Under the pieces are notes generated by a model. The model did no database searches. It saw only the letters and a list, made by a program, of their open reading frames with translations, and had not been told where the DNA came from. This document shows positions 34,207 to 43,047 of a stretch of 64,000 nucleotides of DNA, one piece after another. The DNA comes from Halalkaliarchaeum sp. AArc-CO (GTDB lineage: Archaea > Halobacteriota > Halobacteria > Halobacteriales > Haloferacaceae). The stretch is taken from the NCBI RefSeq assembly GCF_024972735.1, contig NZ_CP087723.1:2294001-2358000 (forward strand), written 5' to 3'. The translations under genes were made by a program, and so were the position numbers. Position 1 is the first letter of the stretch; each line of letters starts with the position of its first letter.

Positions 34207-35760
34207 ATGACAGACACCGATTCCCGGCTCACACGTCGAAGCGTTCTGCAGGCAGCCTCGATCGCAGTCGGAGTAGGGGTAGCGGGCTGTGCCGGCGAGG
34301 AGGAGCCGCCCGAGACGCCCGAACCCACTGCGACCCCGACGGAGACGCCAACACCCACGCCGACGCCCACGCCCGATCGACCGAGCATCGAACGCCAGGT
34401 CGTCCTCCGAGATCGGGCTGGGATCGTTCACATCCGTCGCACGGTGAGCGGCGAGATCGTGTGGCCCTCCTACGAAGTCGACAACCTCGTCGATCCCGCG
34501 ATCCTCGGGGTCTGGGAGGGAGAGGAAGCGTATCTGGGGATGGCAGCCGACGGGAGTTACGTCTTCGAGTTCCCCGACGGAACTGTGGAAGGGGGCTACT
34601 ACACCGTTGGCGAGGAGATCACGTTCGTCTGGCCGGACGACACGAGCGACACGTTCGGGTACGAGCTCCGGACCGACGAATCGCCGACTGAACTGCTGTT
34701 TTTCGTCGACGGAAACGTGACCGACCGCTTCGAACTGGTCGAACCCTGGGAAGACACTCGCGACGTCGTCCAGATATTCGACGACTTGATACTTTACGAG
34801 GAGGACGACCCCACGGAGGAGGGCGAGGAGCTGGAAACCGGCAGCGCGGGCTCGGGATTCGTCGTCAGCTCGGACGGTCACATCGTCACCAACGCTCACG
34901 TGGTCGGGACGCATCGGGATCCCGAAGAACAGCTGTTCGGCCGGCTGGCAGTGCGCCAGCGACAGGCAATCCAGGAGGAACTCACGGACGATTTCGAGCT
35001 GTCGGACAGCGAGCGACTGGAGGTCGAAAACGAGCTGTTCGAGATGTTCATGTCGTACTACGCCGACAACTCCGAAACGAGAAACGTGTCGGCGGACATC
35101 GGCGTTCTCCACGGCCGAACGCCGCCCGACCAGGAGTTCGAGGTGCAAAGCTGGCCAGCGGAGGTCCGGACGTCCGGGACCGTATTGGAGACAGTCGAAG
35201 GGGAACCGTCCTGGGGGCGGGACGTCGCAATCATCAAGGTGGACGAAGAACCGCTCCAGACGGTGCCGCTGGGCAGTTCGGGAGACCTGGGAACCGGCGA
35301 CAAACTGTTCGTCATCGGCTATCCCGACATCGGCATCCAGGAACTGTTCGAGGAGCGAACAACGACGCTGGAGCCGACCCTCACGTCGGGCGTCGTCAGC
35401 GCGCGTCGACGACTCAACTCGGGGGTCAACACGATCCAGACCGACGCCGGGATCAACCGCGGCAACAGCGGGGGTCCGATATACAACGGCGAGGGGGAAG
35501 TCGTCGGCGTCGCAACGTTCGGTCCCGAAGACGTGGAGCTCCAGGAGATCCAGTTCGGGCTCCCGATCGAAATCGCGACGGGCTTTTTGGGCGAACTCGG
35601 AGTCGCAGCCGAGCCTGGCGAACTGGACGAGGCGTTCCGCGACGGCCTGGAGGCGTACTGGCGAAGCGACTGTGAGGGGGTCGAAGACCACATGGGCCGG
35701 GTGCTCGAGCTGTCGCCGGACCATCCGTACGCCGAGGAGTTCATCGAGGACTGCGAGTGA
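34207..35760 (+). CDS. HtrA/DegP-like trypsin-fold serine protease, Tat lipoprotein
   Basis: A 517-residue protein with a twin-arginine signal and lipobox (LTRRSVLQAASIAVGVGVAGC). A Thr/Pro/Glu-rich linker follows (PTPTPTPTPD), then a beta domain (about 65-190) of unknown type. The protease has the triad visible as H231 (VTNAHV), D339 (WGRDVAIIKV) and S421 (INRGNSGGPIYN). It is probably anchored at the outer face of the membrane and degrades or checks exported proteins. No PDZ domain is obvious, and the C-terminal 60 residues are acidic. Confidence 0.87.
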   Translation: MTDTDSRLTRRSVLQAASIAVGVGVAGCAGEEEPPETPEPTATPTETPTPTPTPTPDRPSIERQVVLRDRAGIVHIRRTVSGEIVWPSYEVDNLVDPAILGVWEGEEAYLGMAADGSYVFEFPDGTVEGGYYTVGEEITFVWPDDTSDTFGYELRTDESPTELLFFVDGNVTDRFELVEPWEDTRDVVQIFDDLILYEEDDPTEEGEELETGSAGSGFVVSSDGHIVTNAHVVGTHRDPEEQLFGRLAVRQRQAIQEELTDDFELSDSERLEVENELFEMFMSYYADNSETRNVSADIGVLHGRTPPDQEFEVQSWPAEVRTSGTVLETVEGEPSWGRDVAIIKVDEEPLQTVPLGSSGDLGTGDKLFVIGYPDIGIQELFEERTTTLEPTLTSGVVSARRRLNSGVNTIQTDAGINRGNSGGPIYNGEGEVVGVATFGPEDVELQEIQFGLPIEIATGFLGELGVAAEPGELDEAFRDGLEAYWRSDCEGVEDHMGRVLELSPDHPYAEEFIEDCE

Positions 35761-35770
35761 TTGCGAACCC

Positions 35771-36826
35771 TCAAAACAGCCCGTACGCCTCGATCTCGTC
35801 CCGGTAGCAGTCGAGATACTGCTCTAACACGGCCCGCCGGTCGTACTCCTCGAACCGGTCGTCGACGGACCGTCGCTCCAGGCGGCCCGCCGCGACGATC
35901 TCGTCGGCCAGCTCCTGGGGACTGGTCACGAGCGTCGATCGCTCGCGCCCCTCGACGAGTTCGTGTGCACTCGAGTCGGCCTGGTACTCGACGAGGCCGA
36001 CGCAGCCACACGCCAGCGCCCACAACAGGTCGTGGGCGAACGGCTCGTAGCGGGCGGTCTGAGCGAAGACGTGGGTCCCTTTGAATATCTCTACCCGCTT
36101 TTCGATCGGAAGGGAGCCGAGGAACTCGACCCGATCGTCGATCCGCAAGTCGGCGGCGGCCTCCTCGGCGTCGACGCGAGCAGGACCGTCGCCGACGACC
36201 GCGACCCGCCAGTCGCGTCGACGAAGCTCCGCAAGCGCCAAAAGCAGCGTCTCCACGTTGGCGTCCGCGTCCAGCGGACGGGAGTACACGACGTCGAACC
36301 GGTCGTCGACGCCCGCCGATCGGACGAGCGAGTAGTCGACACTTTCGGGAACGACCCGAACGTCGGAGCCGTTCGCCCCCCGTTGCCTCACCTGCGTTTT
36401 GACCGTTCGTGACGGGGTGAGTACCCGATTCGCCCCCCGAATCGCACGTTTGTAGGGCCCTCCAGCGCCCGGATCGACGTCCCACCAGTCGAGCAACAGC
36501 GGCCGACGCTTCACCCGACAGGCGACGGCCGCGGCGGCCGCTCCGAGCGGCGGCGTCACGACGGCCTGCACCACCTCCGGGTCGAGACGCTGGAGCGCAA
36601 ACGGCAGCTTCGAGGCGAAGGCCCGCCGCGACGGTCGATCGACGATCCCTCGGTAGGTGATCCCCTCGTCGTCGAACTCGCGGAAGCCGCCCTCCCACCA
36701 CTTCGCCGACAGCACCGTGACGTCGTGACCACGATCGGCGAGCAGGCGGGCCGTGCGCCGCGTCCGGCGCCTCGCCGGGGTTTCGCCGTGGTGGGTCGTC
36801 TCCATCGACACGAACGCGACGCGCAT
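35771..36826 (-). CDS. GT4-family glycosyltransferase
   Basis: A 351-residue retaining glycosyltransferase. The N-terminal MRVAFVSMETTHHGETPARRRTRRTARLLADRGHDVTVLSAKWW is the acceptor-side Rossmann half. The C-terminal half contains VAVVGDGPARVDAEEAA, VEFLGSLPIEKRVEIF and an E-containing YEPFAHDLLWALACGC. It fits the GT4 pattern. The substrate is not evident. It is convergent with the protease gene (10-nt gap) and lies beside a permease gene rather than other glycosylation genes. Confidence 0.83.
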   Translation of the reverse strand: MRVAFVSMETTHHGETPARRRTRRTARLLADRGHDVTVLSAKWWEGGFREFDDEGITYRGIVDRPSRRAFASKLPFALQRLDPEVVQAVVTPPLGAAAAAVACRVKRRPLLLDWWDVDPGAGGPYKRAIRGANRVLTPSRTVKTQVRQRGANGSDVRVVPESVDYSLVRSAGVDDRFDVVYSRPLDADANVETLLLALAELRRRDWRVAVVGDGPARVDAEEAAADLRIDDRVEFLGSLPIEKRVEIFKGTHVFAQTARYEPFAHDLLWALACGCVGLVEYQADSSAHELVEGRERSTLVTSPQELADEIVAAGRLERRSVDDRFEEYDRRAVLEQYLDCYRDEIEAYGLF

Positions 36827-36871
36827 TTCATCGGATGGTGAACGCGGGCATTTAAAAAGGCTCGCGGTCCG

Positions 36872-38806
36872 TCACGCCGCGACGCCCCAGATGGCCCAGA
36901 TCCCGACGGTGACCACGACCGCGATCAGGAACTGCAGGGGGCCACCGACCCGGAGGTAGTCGACGAACCGGTAGCCGCCGGGACCGTACACCATGAGGTT
37001 GGTCTGGTAGCCGACCGGCGTCATGAACGCGGCGCTGCTGGCGAACATCACCGCGAGGAGAAACGAAAAGGGATCACCGCCGGCGGCGATCGCGGTGTCG
37101 ACGGCCACTGGAATCATGAGGATCACGCTCGCGACGGGCGTGATCACGTTCGACAACAGCCCCGTGAGTACATAAAAGATCAACAGGAGCCCGACGAGCG
37201 AGATCGCGCCCGAAAGCGCCTCCAGCAGTCCGGCGAGCCAGAGCGTGCCGCCCGTCGCCTGCATGGCAAGCCCCAGCGGGATCACGCCGGCCAGAAGGAA
37301 AATTACGTTCCAGTTCACCGCCTCGTAGGCGTCACTCGTCGTCAAACAGCCGGTCGCGAGCATGACGAACGCGCCACCCAGCGCCGCGATCACGATCGGA
37401 ACGAGCCCGAGCCCGGCGACGACTATGACACCGGCCATCGTCGGTAGCGCGATCGGCGCGGTCGCGGAGAGCGGCTCTGGTTTCGCCTCGTCGAGCGCCT
37501 GGAGTTCGGCTGCGAAGCCGCCCGTGAGCAGGAACTCGTCGTCGGCTGCGAGGAGTCGCCCCCCGTCGTCGGTGGTCTGGAGCAGCAGCGTGTCCCCCGG
37601 TTCCAGAACGAACTCCGAGAGTCTCTCGTGGTGCAGGTTCTCGTCCCGGCGGACCGCGAGAACGGTGGCGTCGAACCGATCCCGGAGGGAGAGTTCGCCG
37701 AGGCTGTCCCCGATCGCGGACGACTCAGGGGAGACAAGCGCCTCGACGAGCCGGCTCTCGACAGCTGCAGACCGCAGCGTGTCGTCGGTGACTGTCGCGC
37801 GTCGAGCTCGCCGGAGCCCGTACTCCGATGCGAGTTCCCGGAGCCGCGCCCGGGGGGCGCGGACGACGAGTTCGTCGCCGGGCTCGATCGGCCGATCCGA
37901 TCTCGCTCCGTGGATCGTCTCGTCGGCGCGCTCCACGAGTAACAGCGCGACGCCGTTGTCATCGACGGGACTGCCGGCTTCGATCGCGTCGAACTCGGCG
38001 GCGAACGCCTTCCGGATCGGAACGCCAACCAGCGGGGAATCGTCGCGAACGACGAGGCGCGAAAGGTACGGCTGGACGTCGAACCGATCGACCGCGTCGG
38101 CTTTCGCCGGGATCCGTTCGGGGGTAAGCCGCCGACCGACGGTCAGGAGATACGCCGCGCCGACGAACAACACGACGAACCCGAGGGAGGTGAACTCGAA
38201 CATCCCGATCGGCCGGTCCAGCAGTTCCCGCGAGAGCCCGCCGGCGAGGATGTTCGTCGAGGTGCCGATCAGCGTGAGCGTCCCTCCGAGCATGGCGGCG
38301 TACGACAGCGGCAACAGCAGCTTCGACGGGGAGATTCCGGACCGCTCGGCCAGCCCGACCACCATCGGGATGAACACCGCGACGATCGGCGTGTTGTTGA
38401 CGAAGCCGGCCGAAAGGCCAGTGGTGCCGACCGTCGCGGCCGCGAGTCGTCGTTCCTCGCCCCGTGTGATGCGGGTGATCGCCGCGCCGAGGCGTTCGAC
38501 GATCCCGGTTCGGTTGACCCCCTCACTGAGGATGTACATCGCGATGATCGTCACCGTCGCCGGGTTCGCGAACCCCTGGATCCCGGCGATCGCGTCCACG
38601 CCGGTGTACGGCTCCAGTACGACCAGCGAGACGATGACGCCGATGGCGGTGACGTCGTTTGGAATCAGTTCGGAGACGAAAAGCACCAGTGCGAGGAAGA
38701 TGATGCCGAACACGACAAGCGCCGATCGCGGCGGGGCAGAGACGGCGACCGTGTCGACGGCGGCTGCAACCTGCGCCGGAAGCGCAACCGCCGAACCAGC
38801 GACCAT
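36872..38806 (-). CDS. SLC13-type anion permease with two RCK_C domains
   Basis: A 644-residue transporter of the ArsB/NhaD or SLC13 permease group. The first ~220 residues hold about six helices with GFVNNTPIVAVFIPMVVGL. Two cytosolic TrkA-C/RCK_C modules follow (about 240-325 and 335-420: PLVGVPIRKAFAAEF, DSLGELSLRDRFDATVLAV). The rest has about six helices including GLLSNVITPVASVILMIPV. Proteins of this type carry dicarboxylates, sulfate or related anions; no substrate marker is visible. The pair of RCK_C domains implies ligand gating. Confidence 0.87.
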   Translation of the reverse strand: MVAGSAVALPAQVAAAVDTVAVSAPPRSALVVFGIIFLALVLFVSELIPNDVTAIGVIVSLVVLEPYTGVDAIAGIQGFANPATVTIIAMYILSEGVNRTGIVERLGAAITRITRGEERRLAAATVGTTGLSAGFVNNTPIVAVFIPMVVGLAERSGISPSKLLLPLSYAAMLGGTLTLIGTSTNILAGGLSRELLDRPIGMFEFTSLGFVVLFVGAAYLLTVGRRLTPERIPAKADAVDRFDVQPYLSRLVVRDDSPLVGVPIRKAFAAEFDAIEAGSPVDDNGVALLLVERADETIHGARSDRPIEPGDELVVRAPRARLRELASEYGLRRARRATVTDDTLRSAAVESRLVEALVSPESSAIGDSLGELSLRDRFDATVLAVRRDENLHHERLSEFVLEPGDTLLLQTTDDGGRLLAADDEFLLTGGFAAELQALDEAKPEPLSATAPIALPTMAGVIVVAGLGLVPIVIAALGGAFVMLATGCLTTSDAYEAVNWNVIFLLAGVIPLGLAMQATGGTLWLAGLLEALSGAISLVGLLLIFYVLTGLLSNVITPVASVILMIPVAVDTAIAAGGDPFSFLLAVMFASSAAFMTPVGYQTNLMVYGPGGYRFVDYLRVGGPLQFLIAVVVTVGIWAIWGVAA

Positions 38807-38949
38807 GTCATCTCCCGCGAAGCCCGTCGACTATAGCCTTTCGGCGACGGGACACGGCCGACGCCGTCGGCTCGGCCTCGCGGCACGAAGAAACGCCAAC
38901 CGGTTCCGGCACCCGAAGAGGTTTGCCGCCCGGTCACGAGAGTCCGGGC

Positions 38950-40752
38950 ATGCCGGACGTTAGCCGATATCTCAACGTGCGAAGCGCGGCCGGGGCGGAT
39001 TTCGGTCCCGACGGCGACCGACTCTCGTTTCGGCTCGACGCCACCGGGACGTTCCAGGTGTGGTCCCTCGAGGAGCCGGAAGGGTGGCCCGAACAGCACA
39101 CGTTCTTCGACGAGCGGGTGACGTTCGCCTCCGTTTCCCCCGAGCGACCCGAGCTGATCTTCGGGATGGACGAGGGAGGAAACGAGCGGGCGCAGCTGTA
39201 CCGGCTCGAACCGGCGGCCGGGGAGATCACCGAGCTTACTCGACGGCCGTCCGCGAAACACCGCTGGGGCGGCTGGTCGAACGACGGCGAGCGGTTCGCG
39301 TTCGCGTCGAACCGCAGGGCGGACGCTGTCTTCGACGTGTACGTGCAGGGACGCGAGGAGGTCGGGGAGGAGGCTACACTGGTACAGGAGGGTGACGGCT
39401 GGCTCACCGTCGCGGGATGGAGCCCGGACGACAGCCGCCTTTTGGTCGTCGAATCCCACTCGAGCTTCGATCAGGATCTCTACGTGCTCGGTCTCGACGA
39501 CGGCTCGTTTTCGCATCTGACGCCTCACGAGGGCGACGTCCGCCATCTCAGTCCCGAGTGGGGGCCCGACGGCGAGGGGATCTACCTCGTCACCGACCGG
39601 AACTCCGACAGCCTGCAACTGGAACGGCTCGATATCGCCTCACAGACGTTCGACGTCGTCGAGGAAGGCGGCGAGTGGAACGTCGACGGCGTTGCGGTCC
39701 ACGAGCCCTCTCGCCGCGTCGTCTACACCCGAAACGTCGACGGGTACACCGACGTCACGGCCGGGGAACTCGTCGCACCCGACCGAATTGACGAGCTGCC
39801 CACCCCCGATCTCCCCGACGGGGTGGCCGGCGGCGTCGCCTTCGCTCCAGACGGTGATCGGTACGCGATCACCGTGACCGGTAGCACCCACAACCCCAAC
39901 GTCTACGTCGTAGAGACGACGACCGGCGAGGCGACGCGGTGGACCCGGGCGTCGACGGCGGGGATCCCACCGGAGACGTTCATCGAGCGCGAACTTCTCC
40001 GGTATCCAACGTTCGACGGCCGGAAGATTCCGGCGTTTTTCTCGACGCCCGCCTCCCCGGCGCCCGAGGGCGGCTACCCGGTTATCGTCGACATCCACGG
40101 CGGTCCCGAATCACAGCGGCGTCCCTCCTTCAGCGCAGTGACGCAGTTCTTCCTCGCGGAGGGGTACGCCGTAATGGAGCCGAACGTTCGCGGCTCCTCG
40201 GGCTACGGGACCGAATACAGCTCGCTGGACGACGTCGAAAAGCGGATGGACTCGGTCGCCGACATCGAGGCGGCCGTCGAGTGGCTCCACGACCACCCCG
40301 AAGTCGACGGGGAGCGGATCGTCGCCCTGGGCGGCTCCTACGGCGGGTTCATGGTGCTGTCGTCGCTCTCGGAGTATCCGGAGCTGTGGGCCGCCGGCAT
40401 CGACATCGTCGGGATCGCGAACTTCGTGACGTTCCTCGAGAACACCGGGGACTGGCGGCGGGAGCTCCGGGAGGCCGAGTACGGGAGCCTCGAGGAAGAC
40501 CGGGAGTTCCTCGAAGAGATCTCGCCGATCAACAACGTCGATCGAATCGAGGCTCCGCTGTTCGTCCTGCACGGCGAGAACGACCCCCGCGTCCCGGTCG
40601 GCGAAGCCGAACAGGTGGCAGAGAAGGCCAGGGAGGCGGGCGTTCCCGTCCGGAAGCTACTCTTCGAGGACGAGGGGCACGGCTTCTCCAAACTGGAAAA
40701 CCGGATCGAGGCGTACTCCGCGATCGTGGAGTTCCTCGAAAACCACGTGTGA
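38950..40752 (+). CDS. S9 prolyl-oligopeptidase-family peptidase
   Basis: A 600-residue serine peptidase with an N-terminal beta-propeller (about 1-340, repeats of the DxxLxxW type) and a C-terminal alpha/beta hydrolase domain. The triad is visible as S463 (LGGSYGGFM), D545 (HGENDPRVP) and H577 (EDEGHGFSK). It probably hydrolyses short peptides at the cytoplasmic side; no signal peptide is seen. ATG at 38950 is preferred over one nine codons upstream. Confidence 0.92.
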   Translation: MPDVSRYLNVRSAAGADFGPDGDRLSFRLDATGTFQVWSLEEPEGWPEQHTFFDERVTFASVSPERPELIFGMDEGGNERAQLYRLEPAAGEITELTRRPSAKHRWGGWSNDGERFAFASNRRADAVFDVYVQGREEVGEEATLVQEGDGWLTVAGWSPDDSRLLVVESHSSFDQDLYVLGLDDGSFSHLTPHEGDVRHLSPEWGPDGEGIYLVTDRNSDSLQLERLDIASQTFDVVEEGGEWNVDGVAVHEPSRRVVYTRNVDGYTDVTAGELVAPDRIDELPTPDLPDGVAGGVAFAPDGDRYAITVTGSTHNPNVYVVETTTGEATRWTRASTAGIPPETFIERELLRYPTFDGRKIPAFFSTPASPAPEGGYPVIVDIHGGPESQRRPSFSAVTQFFLAEGYAVMEPNVRGSSGYGTEYSSLDDVEKRMDSVADIEAAVEWLHDHPEVDGERIVALGGSYGGFMVLSSLSEYPELWAAGIDIVGIANFVTFLENTGDWRRELREAEYGSLEEDREFLEEISPINNVDRIEAPLFVLHGENDPRVPVGEAEQVAEKAREAGVPVRKLLFEDEGHGFSKLENRIEAYSAIVEFLENHV

Positions 40753-40833
40753 GCGCCGGAGAAATACGGTTTCGAACGGATCCGGAACGAATCGCCGGAA
40801 ACGGTTTTGTGATCGCCGACTGAATAGGTGGAT

Positions 40834-41589
40834 ATGAACGTCCGTGAAGCGACGATAGATGACATCGAGGGAATCCGCCGGGTCGCCCGCGAGTCCTTCG
40901 AAGCGTCCTACGAGGAGGCGCTCGGGGCGGACCGGATCGAACGCGGGATCGAGTCGTGGTACTCGACGGAGACGCTCCGAGGGGAACTCCCGGACGACGC
41001 GCGACCGTTCTTCGTCGCGACCGCGGACGGCGACGTCGTTGCGTTCGCACAGAGCTATCTCGCCAGCCGCCGGGAAACAGTCGGAGAAATCGACTGGATT
41101 CACGTCTCTCCGGAATACCGGGGGAGGGGGATCGGATCTCGCCTGCTGGAACGGGTCGAAGCCGAACTCCGCGACCGGGGGGCCACCCGGATCGAGGGCC
41201 GCGTCCTGCTGGCAAACGAGACCGGAACCGCGTTTTACGAGCGGGAAGGCTACTCGGAGGCGGGCGATCGAGACGTCGACATCGGCGGGGAGACGTTCCG
41301 GGAGCGACTCTACGTGAAGTTCGTCACCGGCGACGGCGAGCAAGTGCTCACCGAGGCTCGGTCGGGTCCGGACGGCACCCTCCGGTACGTCGCCTTCGAC
41401 GAGGCGGTTCGCGCCTCCCAGGGCGCGTTCTATCCGGCGTACGCAGACCGGGAGCGAACCGACCTTTACGGATGGATGTGCGGGAACTGCGATTCGTTCG
41501 ACGTCGCGATCGACACCATGGACCGGTACGAGTGTGTCGAGTGTGGAAACCGGCGCAAGCCGGCCCGATGGGACGCGGCATACCTTTGA
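40834..41589 (+). CDS. GNAT N-acetyltransferase fused to a zinc-ribbon domain
   Basis: A 251-residue protein. The N-terminal GNAT fold (about 1-155) contains the acetyl-CoA loop SPEYRGRGIGSRLLERVE (R/Q-x-x-G-x-G/A) and the C-terminal strand GTAFYEREGYSEAG. Residues ~170-251 form a second domain ending in a zinc ribbon CGNCDSF...CVECGN. The extra domain resembles the haloarchaeal DUF5816, often found fused to acetyltransferases. The acceptor is unknown. Start at 40834 is used in place of a GTG two codons upstream. Confidence 0.78.
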   Translation: MNVREATIDDIEGIRRVARESFEASYEEALGADRIERGIESWYSTETLRGELPDDARPFFVATADGDVVAFAQSYLASRRETVGEIDWIHVSPEYRGRGIGSRLLERVEAELRDRGATRIEGRVLLANETGTAFYEREGYSEAGDRDVDIGGETFRERLYVKFVTGDGEQVLTEARSGPDGTLRYVAFDEAVRASQGAFYPAYADRERTDLYGWMCGNCDSFDVAIDTMDRYECVECGNRRKPARWDAAYL

Positions 41590-41693
41590 ACACCATTCAC
41601 AGTACCACCAACAGTCACGGACTGCGGCAGCGTCCCGCCAACGAAACCACCGATTAAAACCTGATAGTCAGAATTGATAACTCGCCCAACACA

Positions 41694-41700
41694 GTTAAAC
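41694..41700 (+). promoter_or_regulatory. TATA-like box of the MinD-like gene
   Basis: GTTAAAC lies 24-30 nt before the ATG at 41724, in an AT-rich 130-nt gap that also holds two TGATAG copies (41662 and 41702). The spacing suits a leaderless promoter. Confidence 0.4.
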
Positions 41701-41723
41701 TGATAGGATAGCAATTGACTGTC

Positions 41724-42533
41724 ATGCCCGCGCGAACGCTCGCAGTCGCCGGCGCGAAGGGGGGCGTCGGAAAGACGACGACGAGCATCAACCTCAGCGC
41801 TGCGCTGGCAGATGCGGGACTGGACGTCCTCGTCGTAGAGACGGATCTCGCGATGGCGAACGTCGTCGACTTTCTGCGATTCTCGCCGGAGGAAACACTC
41901 CACGAGGTACTGGCAGGCGACGCCGCGCCCAAGGAGGCGATTTACTCCGTTCCCGGCGGCTTCGAGGTGCTCCCGAGCGGAACGACCGTCGAGGGCTTCG
42001 TCGACGCAGACGTCACGGAGATTCCGGCGGTTCTCGAGGCCGTCGAAGACCGATACGACGTCATCATCTTCGACACTGGTGCGGGCGTGAGCCACGAGTC
42101 GCTGCTCCCGCTGGGGCTGGCAGATCGGACCGTCATCGTCTCCTCGCCCCGGGTTGCGAGCGTTCGTGACGCGAACAAGACCGCCGAACTCGCCGAACGA
42201 CTCGGCGGCCAGGTCGCCGGCGTACTGTTTAGCAAGTCAGGAACCGGGCGCTCCCCCCCGCCAGAACAGATCGCCTCCTATCTGGAACTTCCGCTTTTGG
42301 GCCACGTTCCCGAGGATCCTGCAGTCCCCGACGCACAGGACAGCGGCCGGCCGGTGGTAACCGTCGCCCCAGAATCGGCGGCGGCGCGGGCGTACCGCGA
42401 GGTCGCACGAACGCTGTTCGAGGAGAAGCCGAGCGATCAGGCTACCAGAAAGAACGGGAGTTCGAGTCCCGGAACCGAAACGCAGGATCGGCGGTCGTCC
42501 GGGGACGTCGGAACAGCCGTCAACGACGGCTAA
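41724..42533 (+). CDS. MinD/ParA-family ATPase
   Basis: A 269-residue deviant Walker-A ATPase beginning AVAGAKGGVGKTTTSINLSAAL. A switch region IIFDTGAGVSH and LGGQVAGVLFSKSGTG follow. The C-terminal ~35 residues are a Ser/Arg/Asp-rich tail. Such proteins position cell-surface or division structures. No minE or polarity partner is adjacent; haloarchaeal MinD4-type proteins act in archaellum and pilus placement. Which paralogue this is cannot be told. Confidence 0.85.
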   Translation: MPARTLAVAGAKGGVGKTTTSINLSAALADAGLDVLVVETDLAMANVVDFLRFSPEETLHEVLAGDAAPKEAIYSVPGGFEVLPSGTTVEGFVDADVTEIPAVLEAVEDRYDVIIFDTGAGVSHESLLPLGLADRTVIVSSPRVASVRDANKTAELAERLGGQVAGVLFSKSGTGRSPPPEQIASYLELPLLGHVPEDPAVPDAQDSGRPVVTVAPESAAARAYREVARTLFEEKPSDQATRKNGSSSPGTETQDRRSSGDVGTAVNDG

Positions 42534-42557
42534 TTCGCACCGAGCAGACGTCGTCGT

Positions 42558-43019
42558 TCAGTCCTCGTCGCCGGCGTCAACGACGAGCACGGGGATCGAC
42601 GTCGTGCGCAGTACCCGCTCGGTGACGCTACCGAGCAGCGCTCGGCGGATCCCCGATCGACCGTGTGACCCCATCACGATCATTTCGATCCCGTGTTCGT
42701 CGGCGTAGTCGGCGATCGACTGGTGTGGCTTGCCGCTCACGACGCGTTCGATCACGTCGATCCCTCGCTCGTTCGCCCGTTGTGCGACGACCCGGGTCGC
42801 CCGTTCGGCGAACTCCTCGATTTCGTCCAGCTGTCCGAACTCGCCGTCGTCGATTCGGTCGACCTGTTCGGGCGACAGCGACATCTCCATGGCGTCGGTG
42901 TCGACGACGTACAGCGTGTGGATCGTCGCGCCGTACGTCTCCGCCAGGTCCAGCGCGTGGTCGACAGCGTGCTCTGCGACTTTGCTTCCGTCGGTGGGAA
43001 CGAGAATGGCCTCGTACAT
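42558..43019 (-). CDS. Universal stress protein (UspA family)
   Basis: A 153-residue UspA fold with YEAILVPTDGSKVAEHAVDHAL at the start and the ATP-binding G-x2-G-x9-G(S/T) pattern MGSHGRSGIRRALLGSVTERVL near the end. Haloarchaea carry many such nucleotide-binding stress proteins. It stands between the MinD-like gene (convergent, 24-nt gap) and acs. Confidence 0.94.
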   Translation of the reverse strand: MYEAILVPTDGSKVAEHAVDHALDLAETYGATIHTLYVVDTDAMEMSLSPEQVDRIDDGEFGQLDEIEEFAERATRVVAQRANERGIDVIERVVSGKPHQSIADYADEHGIEMIVMGSHGRSGIRRALLGSVTERVLRTTSIPVLVVDAGDED

Positions 43020-43047
43020 AGTCTACGGATCGCTCGGGGGCGACGAC

